From Lophius americanus (Eukaryota; Chordata; Actinopteri; Lophiiformes; Lophiidae): a stretch of DNA of 64,000 nucleotides. The stretch lies in assembly GCA_037951165.1 (NCBI GenBank), contig JBBDHG010000015.1:8226501-8290500 (forward strand), written 5' to 3'. Positions 57,590-64,000 of the stretch are shown here, piece by piece. The position numbers were made by a program, and so were the translations under genes. Every line of letters starts with the position of its first letter. Position 1 is the first letter of the stretch. Below the pieces are notes generated by a model that worked only from the letters and a program-made list of their open reading frames with translations, did not search any database and had not been told where the DNA came from.

Positions 57590-58235
57590 TATATTCCAGT
57601 TTGCGCATATCTTCCCTGTAAAAAAAATGATATTTTGAATAAAAAAAATCTAAATCTTGCATGAAATAGTTTTGGAGTTAATCCGCTCCGAATAACTCAA
57701 AACTATATCATGGATAATTTTCAATCTTAAGAGCCACATTGACCTTAGTGCAAGGAAGACCTGGAGTGATATTTGGGAAAGTTTATCTGTTCATCTGGGA
57801 GCTTAATCTGCAAAAATGTCAGGTCATAACTCAACCGTTGGTCAATGTAGCCCAAATCTGGTGCATATGATTCAACTCGAGGATATTTATCTTATTTATA
57901 TTATTTATTGTAATGGTTAATATTTTTATTTTTTTATTTTTACAAAAAAAAAGCTGTTTTCCAGACATACTTCAAAAACTTTCATGGATCATTTTGAAAC
58001 TTTACACCTACAGAGACCTTAATCCGAGGAAGAACTTCATTATTTTGGGAAAGGTCGGTTGTTTATTTCTGACACTAGGGAGAGGTGTATCACCATCAGT
58101 TTTCCAGACATAATTTTTCAACCGTTGGTCAGATTAAGTCCACATTGGGTGCATATTGAATTAACTTGAGGAGATCTACAATGTATATATCATATTTCAA
58201 TCCAATTTTCCATGATTTTCCAAATATTGGGAGCT
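57590..58235 (+). repeat. family 1 dispersed repeat, copy F (best copy)
   Basis: Two units in tandem. The first has 'aactatatcatggataattt', 'gaccttagtgcaaggaagac' and 'caaccgttggtcaatgtagc' at 57835, then 'ggtgcatatgattcaactcg'. The second has 'ttcatggatcattttgaaac', 'tttacacctacagagacctt', 'aggtcggttgtttatttctg', 'acactagggagag' and 'caaccgttggtcagattaag' at 58119. The unit spacing is about 284 bp. No frame is open across the units. Confidence 0.7.
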
Positions 58236-58711
58236 TTTTTTTTTCTTTTAATAAAATATTATAGAAATACCAGCCAAAGTATTACATTTTTGATTGTCAT
58301 GTACAAAAATAATATTAATACTAAGTAATAATAATAATTTGTGCAATTTTTGAAACCAATTATTTCATTAATTTAGTTTTTCTAAGTCTTTCTAAGACCT
58401 TAGTAGAATATAAAACATGCATATTGCTGCATAGTTTCCTTTGTTGTTGCATGCTGATTGATGATTGATTGATTGATTGATGATGACGAGTTAACAGGTT
58501 TTGCATTGTTTTAAAGATCGGCATCAGAACATTAACAAATGATCAATCTTGTAAGATGAAATATATTTCAACATTTTCCCTAATTATACAAAAACCATTG
58601 AACTGATTCCCACAAAACAATATGGGATTCATAAGACTATTGGGCCCTGGCTGGGTGGTGAAATTTGAGTACCATGTAACTTGGACTATAACACTATACT
58701 GTGTTGTGTCT
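58236..58711. other. spacer with short GATT repeat
   Basis: Contains a (GATT)n run at about 58453-58482. No gene seen. Confidence 0.5.
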
Positions 58712-58908
58712 GAAGGCTGATGGGTTTAATGGGAATAGGAAATGGGCGAGCATTATTCCCTGTGGATCTCCAGTGGTGCAGGCCACCACATCAGACACAC
58801 AGTTCTTCAGCTTCACGTACTGTGGTCCGTCATTGAGTTAGTTGACGGTCCATGCAGCCAGCCGGCAGTCAACAACTGCTTCTCCCAGCCTGTATCTCAG
58901 CAGTGAAG
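58712..58908 (-). mobile_element. LINE reverse transcriptase fragment (Rex/CR1-like)
   Basis: The minus strand from 58908 reads LLRYRLGEAVVDCRLAAW, then a stop after VN, PQYVKLKNCVSDVVACTTG, and DPQGIMLAHFLF. The PQG core of reverse transcriptase motif B is intact, but one in-frame stop is present. It belongs to a different LINE type from the one directly next to it on the plus strand. Confidence 0.75.
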
Positions 58909-58911
58909 GTA

Positions 58912-59520
58912 AGTTGCTGCCCACCTCCAGGACCACCTCAAATACAACAACCGCTTTGAAACCTTTCAGCCCACAGGACAGAAACAGTTCTACTTAGAGT
59001 TACAAATGACCTACGGATGGCAGCAGATGCTGGTTCACCTTCCTACCTAATTCTCCTTGATTTGTCTGCTGCCTTCGACACAGTTGACCATGGAATACTC
59101 CTACACCGCCTACATCACACCATTGGACTCACTGCCACCGCCCTAAACTGGTTTCAACCCTACTTACCAACAGAATACATTTCCCTTGGAAGTGCAAGGT
59201 CCCGGACACACACCATCACCTGTGGAGTCCCCCAGGGATCAGTACTCGGCCACATTCTCTTGATACTGTACATGCTCCCCCTTGGCCATGTCATCAGTCG
59301 ATATGGATTCTCATTCCATTGCTACTCTGATGATATGCAAATCTATATGAAAACTGACAAATGCTCCTCCGCAGCTTCCCCATCTTTATAGTCACCATCA
59401 TCTCCCCTGTCATCTCTCCGCGCTTGTCTGGAGATAAAGGTGTGGATGAAAAAAAGCTTCCTCCAGTTGAACAGCTCCAAAACCGACACAATTTTAATTG
59501 GCACCCCACATCAGATTCAT
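58912..59520 (+). mobile_element. L2-type LINE reverse transcriptase, long fragment
   Basis: One of the clearest coding relics in the window. The plus frame reads TETVLLRVTNDLRMAADAG, LILLDLSAAFDTVDHGILLH (motif A with its aspartate), ALNWFQPYL, CGVPQGSVLG (motif B) and FHCYSDDMQIYM. After a shift, a FLQLNSSKTDTILIGTPH segment lies at 59455-59508. The catalytic Y-A-D-D box is Y-S-D-D here (59323-59334). A stop truncates the frame at 59391. No endonuclease or 3' tail was recognised. Confidence 0.9.
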
Positions 59521-59744
59521 CAAGCTTCTTTCACCAGTTAACAAGAGTAGAGGAAAAACAAATGGAAGGAGAGAAAAACAAGGATTCAAGAGGAGAGAAC
59601 TGATATTAGATTTATGCCATTTTACAAGCCAATCATTTTTTAAAGAAAGGAGACGTGCCCCACACATGGATAATGATAACAGGATATAGGTAGGTCAAAA
59701 AAAGTTATGTTACCCATCAAGTCATCCATGCCTCCATTTTCTTC
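59521..59744. other. spacer
   Basis: No gene recognised. Short lysine-rich frames continue from the LINE relic. Confidence 0.4.
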
Positions 59745-60265
59745 TGCTTATCGAAGATCAAGAAGTGGTCCAAACATCCCGTCCCTCACCAACTCCTGCC
59801 GGGGATCTCAAGGCAATCTGAAGCCAGACAAGATAAACCCTCCAGCAAATTCTGGGGATGCCCAGGGGTGTTCTACCAGTTAGACTTGCCGGAAAAACCT
59901 CCAAAGATAGGCATCCTTTAGGCATCCTAATCAGATGCCTACCTCAAATGGCTCCTTTTGAAGTGAGAGAACAGCAGCTCTTCTCAAAGCTACATCTGGA
60001 TGTCTAAGCTAGACACCCCATCTTTAAGGCTACGAATGAAGCTCATTTCAGCTACTTGTATCCTTGAACCTCATTCTTTCAGTAACTACACAGAGCTCGT
60101 GACCATAGGTGAGGGTTGGAACATTGACTGTACCACCCAGATCCCTGCACCTTAACACACTGATATGACACCCACCTTACTGCTAATTACACATTTCCGT
60201 TTCAGGGTCCATTTTCCCCTCACTCGTAATCAAGATGTTTGGATACTTAAACTCCATAACTGAAT
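59745..60265 (-). mobile_element. RTE/Rex3-like LINE 3' region (copy 4)
   Basis: Reverse-strand copy. In plus-strand order it has 'tccagcaaattctggggatg', 'aaacctccaaagataggcat', 'gcctacctcaaatggctcct', 'catttcagctacttgtatcc', 'agctcgtgaccataggtgag' and 'attttcccctcactcgtaat'. This extends further 5' into the coding region than the other RTE copies. Frames are broken. Confidence 0.75.
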
Positions 60266-61594
60266 ATTTAGTTTTTATTGGTTTGTCTTCCTCTTTTTTA
60301 TGTAACTAATAATATAATTCGTAGATATATGACCCTGATCAGGACTAGTGGTTATGTATAATGAGTGAATGAATGCATAATCTCTTGAAAATGATATATA
60401 CATGATAATATATTACATATATGTATTGTATAATAGAATATACAAAATAATTTGATATAATATAATAAAATTTTTCTTTCATATTTATCGATTTTTTTCT
60501 TTTTTTTCTTCTTTTTTTTTTACATATTCTAAATAGTTATTTCAATTCAATTAAAAAAACGTTTTAATGTAAGGTTACAGTCTATGAATAATCTTACATT
60601 AGAGCATAACTTTATTCAATGACTTTGGTGGTTTGGATTATGATAACCTCCAGGTCTCCTTAGCATAATCAATACTCCGTAAATTTGGGGAAATGGTGTG
60701 ACCAAATGGAACAGAACACAAAGGGATTTGTGATAAGGAAGACAAAAAATATTGTTGCATTTGTCTTAATGTATCAGGTTTTTATTTCCTTTCATACAAA
60801 ATCAATTTAAATATAGGACTTCAGGAGACAGTTAGTGCCATGTGATAGACGAAACAACTACTAGAAAACCAATTACTAAGTGAATTTGTTCAACCTAGGA
60901 TGCACACTATGAGCAATAAAAAGTCTTCTCTTTAACATTTTCCTTTGAAACAGATAGAACTAGTAATTATCAACAACGTCCATATAGAATTACACTGAAT
61001 CTTTGCAGGATTGTGGGCAAACATCCAGCTTCCTAGTAAAAACCCAAAGACAGCAGTTTTGTCTTAAAGAAACTAGGGTGGCTGAGAATTCCTCCATAGA
61101 GAGCGTTTAGGCGGACGTTAGCACGACCCCCTCAATCATCCATCACTGTGTCTGACGAGTCCCAAATGTCAGACAGGGCGATCCCTCAGAGCAGCACTAA
61201 CTAGATAGTGACAGAGGACAGATATGGTATCGAACGGCAGACAAAAACTTGTGAGATAGTGCTTTTGTTCATTACAGTCCTGCTGATAAATGGCTCGTGG
61301 GTTGAGATAGTTTCAACAAATAGTTTCCAGTCCCTGCTGTCACCGCCATTGTCCTGCATACAGGCCCGTTTCCTGTCAGCAAACAAAGTTTCCATCATTC
61401 TCAACACTTGTCAACCATCCAGTCGTTTTATTCAATGCCCCGTTGACAGACTTTCAAGCTGAATATAAAGAAGACAGGGCAAAAACATCCAGCCAATGAA
61501 TTTGTCAAGACTAGGACCCATTAAAGTCAATTTGAGAATTTATGGTGAGTTTAAGAAACTGTGCAGGGTCTTGGAGGGGATGAAGCCAATCCTA
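60266..61594. other. AT-rich spacer, no gene seen
   Basis: Includes a TATA- and T-rich tract at 60390-60530. Frames at 61201-61462 on both strands are mutually antisense and lack domains. Confidence 0.45.
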
Positions 61595-62010
61595 CACTGC
61601 AAAGTCTAAAATCTTACCAAAAATATTAGTCTAATTACAACAAGTAATATTTCACTGAGATGTAGGGATTTGTTTTTAAGCAGTTGAACATCTTGTCAAA
61701 GAATCTTGAAAATACTTCAAATGCTCAAAATAAGTATTTCCAGCTAACTTAAAGAGAAATTTATATCTAAAAATGCTTCAATTTTACTCTCCAATCTTAT
61801 TTCAAAGTCATAATGGTCTTAAATCTAGTGTGTACCTAGTAAATACATGAGAATTACTGGATGATTCTGAGACCGAGCTTCATAATATTGGTCAATTATA
61901 GTTAAGAATTAGATTTACAAGCTCATTTCAAGATGTCCTAAGATAAATCATCTTATTTTAAGAAATCTTATCAAGCAAATCGCAGATTTTTTCTTTTTTA
62001 CTTATTACAA
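61595..62010. mobile_element. TIR-type DNA transposon remnant (non-autonomous)
   Basis: Begins CACTGCAAAGTC, followed by 'taaaatcttacc'. It continues with 'gaatcttgaaaatacttcaa', 'taagaaatcttatcaagcaa' and a thymine-rich end, matching a vertebrate MITE type whose ends read CACTGCAAAA. The right terminal repeat appears lost. No coding capacity. Confidence 0.5.
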
Positions 62011-62089
62011 CCTAAAAACAACTTTTTCCAATTTTAAAAAAATCAGTCACACACACCTCACATGTGCAGGATGTGAGGTAAGGCAGTTC

Positions 62090-62292
62090 ACCACAGAGCT
62101 GCATAAAGGCCTTTAATGCTCACAATCACACCAACGGGCAGTTTAGACTCACTAGTTCACCTATATTGCATGTTTCTGGACTATAGAAGGAAGTTGGACT
62201 TGAACTACCTGAAGTGTAACCAAAACGAACATACTGTAGTGAGAACAGAACCTTCTTACTGTGGGGCAACTGTCCAACACTAGGCCACGCTC
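62090..62292 (-). repeat. teleost SINE-like dispersed repeat, copy 9
   Basis: 'agtttagactcactagttca' then 'tgcatgtttctggactatag', 'aaggaagttggacttgaact', 'agaaccttcttactgtgggg' and 'caactgtccaacactaggcc'. The head lies to the right, so it is on the minus strand. Confidence 0.65.
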
Positions 62293-62514
62293 AAAACCAT
62301 GAACTTTGAGCGTTTTGTACTCATACCAGAATCAATTGATAGATTTATGTCAGCTTTTTAAACATAGCCCACTTGTGCAGATGTAACTTCAAATCAAGAC
62401 TTGTTTAACCCATAGAGGTGACTGATTTGACACAACTTTACGGTTTTGACTGAACCAAACAGTACATTAAGCTTGCCCTCGATAAGTTCACGTAGAGTAT
62501 TGACCCTTATCTGA
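62293..62514. other. spacer
   Basis: No gene or repeat recognised. Confidence 0.4.
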
Positions 62515-62778
62515 TGAGGATCCTCTGTGGCATCGGACAACACGGGATAGCCTCTCCCCCCTTTAGCATTAATGAGCCTTGGCTGCCAGTGACCCTGTTA
62601 CCTTTTCACAATTTGGACTTCCTCGGACCATTTTTTAATTAAGACCAAGACCGAGAACACCCAATAAAACCTTAGTCTTCAATGTGTCAAAAGACAAAAT
62701 GTTCACTCCTTGTCTCATTTATACAACAATATTAACTTCAACTGTCAGTGGTTAATTTGTTTATGCTGATCGGTGTAT
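62515..62778 (-). mobile_element. Tc1/mariner transposon fragment, right end kept
   Basis: 'catcggacaacacgggatag' then 'aatgagccttggctgccagt', 'ggacttcctcggaccatttt', and a right terminal segment 'ttatgctgatcggtgta'. The left half and the central catalytic region are absent. Confidence 0.7.
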
Positions 62779-62984
62779 GGTCTGGATATTTTCCTGTTAC
62801 ACTGGACTTTCTTAAACATTTCGAGCTGCAATGTAAACTATAGGCTATGGGAAAACGCAAAGATTACAATATATCAATGTTGATTCCACAGACTCTGAAA
62901 CTTCTTGCATTGCTGTCAGTCAGCATTTGCCTTCATTTATAATTGATGAATGTAACTTACTGGTTCATACAACTGATGAGTTTA

Positions 62985-63262
<278 letters not shown>

Positions 63263-64000
63263 TGGAATTGAATGGACTGTAAATTCAAAAGTATTAAATA
63301 GTATATAAAGCCACGAAAAAAGACAGAAAGAAAAAAGAGTACTAGAAAAATCTTTGTCCCAGGAACTATGTATAGACCATAACCTCTACCGTAGGTAATC
63401 ATGAAAATTGTCTAAATTCAAATGTGGATACAATTGTGAAGAAACAAGAAAAACAAATTCAAATTCAAATTCAAAATTCATTCAAATTGAAGAAACTAAT
63501 TATTAGATTCACACATTTACAAAGCATGTCTGTAATTGAACTGAATTCTGTCCAGCAGATTTTAAGGAGATGTTGATCGACTACTCCCTGTTACCAACAG
63601 ACAGATGGACAGGAGTATCCCTGTGCCCTCTTTTGGTGGGTGCATTAAAGAAAACTTCATCTTGCTGAACCGCTTAAATGTTATGAAAGAACACATTTGC
63701 ACCTCTATTATGAGTATTTCCTTTCAGCGATCCTGATTATTTTGCATACATCTGACCTACAGTGGGTCCATATATTTACGGCCTACAGAGCCTTCATCTT
63801 TATTCATTATGAACTTTATACCTGCAGTTGTTTACTTTGCATTTTACAACATTTGCATTTCATACCAGTCGTACTGTTACCAGTTTTCACACTCTGAATA
63901 TATTCACATCAGTGTTTGGTGCAGCTTATTTATATGTACATTTTATGTATTTTAGATTCCAAATATTTATACATAAACTCAGCTGCTTTCTTAGTGCATA
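63263..64000. other. spacer, no gene seen
   Basis: AT-rich. An 'aaattc' hexamer repeats about four times at 63450-63475. A 66-codon plus frame at 63697-63897 has no domain. Confidence 0.45.

Overview
The window looks like a gene-poor stretch of a ray-finned (teleost) fish genome. The evidence is the repeat content: several decayed Tc1/mariner copies, LINE fragments of L2, RTE/Rex3-like and CR1/Rex-like type, a hAT element with a perfect target-site duplication, and about ten copies of a short SINE-like repeat abundant in fish. There are also long dinucleotide arrays. No intact, recognisable protein-coding gene, rRNA, tRNA, operon or CRISPR array was found. Almost all short open frames are chance frames or read through repeats. 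Family names come from pattern recognition, not from a database search.

Layout. 0-5 kb: fragments of L2 and RTE LINEs, two SINE-like copies and the first copy of an unclassified family called family 1 here. 5-14 kb: mostly unique AT-rich sequence with some blocks that look like conserved non-coding DNA, a short Tc1 derivative (8.35-8.70 kb), a candidate MITE (9.55-10.20 kb) and a (TA)n array. 14.3-15.4 kb: a second type of Tc1-like element, split by a 467-bp hAT element flanked by 8-bp duplications. 17.5-22 kb: family 1 copies, a minisatellite of about 46-48 bp (19.2-19.9 kb) and a family 2 repeat. 23.4-25.1 kb: two LTR-like modules on the minus strand. 25.4-26.4 kb: the longest Tc1 copy. 27.6-28.2 kb: a HARBI1-like (PIF/Harbinger) remnant and a possible exon. 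29.5-32.4 kb: LINE C-terminal fragments, a Tc1 3' end and a candidate MITE. 32.87-33.06 kb: a possible terminal exon.

35.9-40.7 kb: a Tc1 copy with a templated inverted insertion, family 1, RTE, SINE-like and LINE fragments. 40.86-41.98 kb: the best candidate gene, a three-exon minus-strand model of unknown product with GT-AG introns, next to a transposon-like end and an RTE tail. 42.5-47.4 kb and 50.3-54.4 kb: mostly unique. 47.4-49.7 kb: the largest LINE remnant, endonuclease through reverse transcriptase, minus strand. 54.5-60.3 kb: family 2, dinucleotide arrays, Tc1, family 1 and three LINE fragments. 60.3-64 kb: a TIR-type DNA transposon remnant, a SINE-like copy, a Tc1 end and an RTE tail containing a (TA)n array.

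The picture is a gene desert or a very large intron with layered, dead transposons. The most useful leads are the unknown 40.9-42.0 kb gene model, the possible exons at 28.06-28.20 and 32.87-33.06 kb, family 1, and three mutation-mechanism records: the nested hAT, the templated inversion, and a microsatellite sitting at a TATAT site of an RTE tail.
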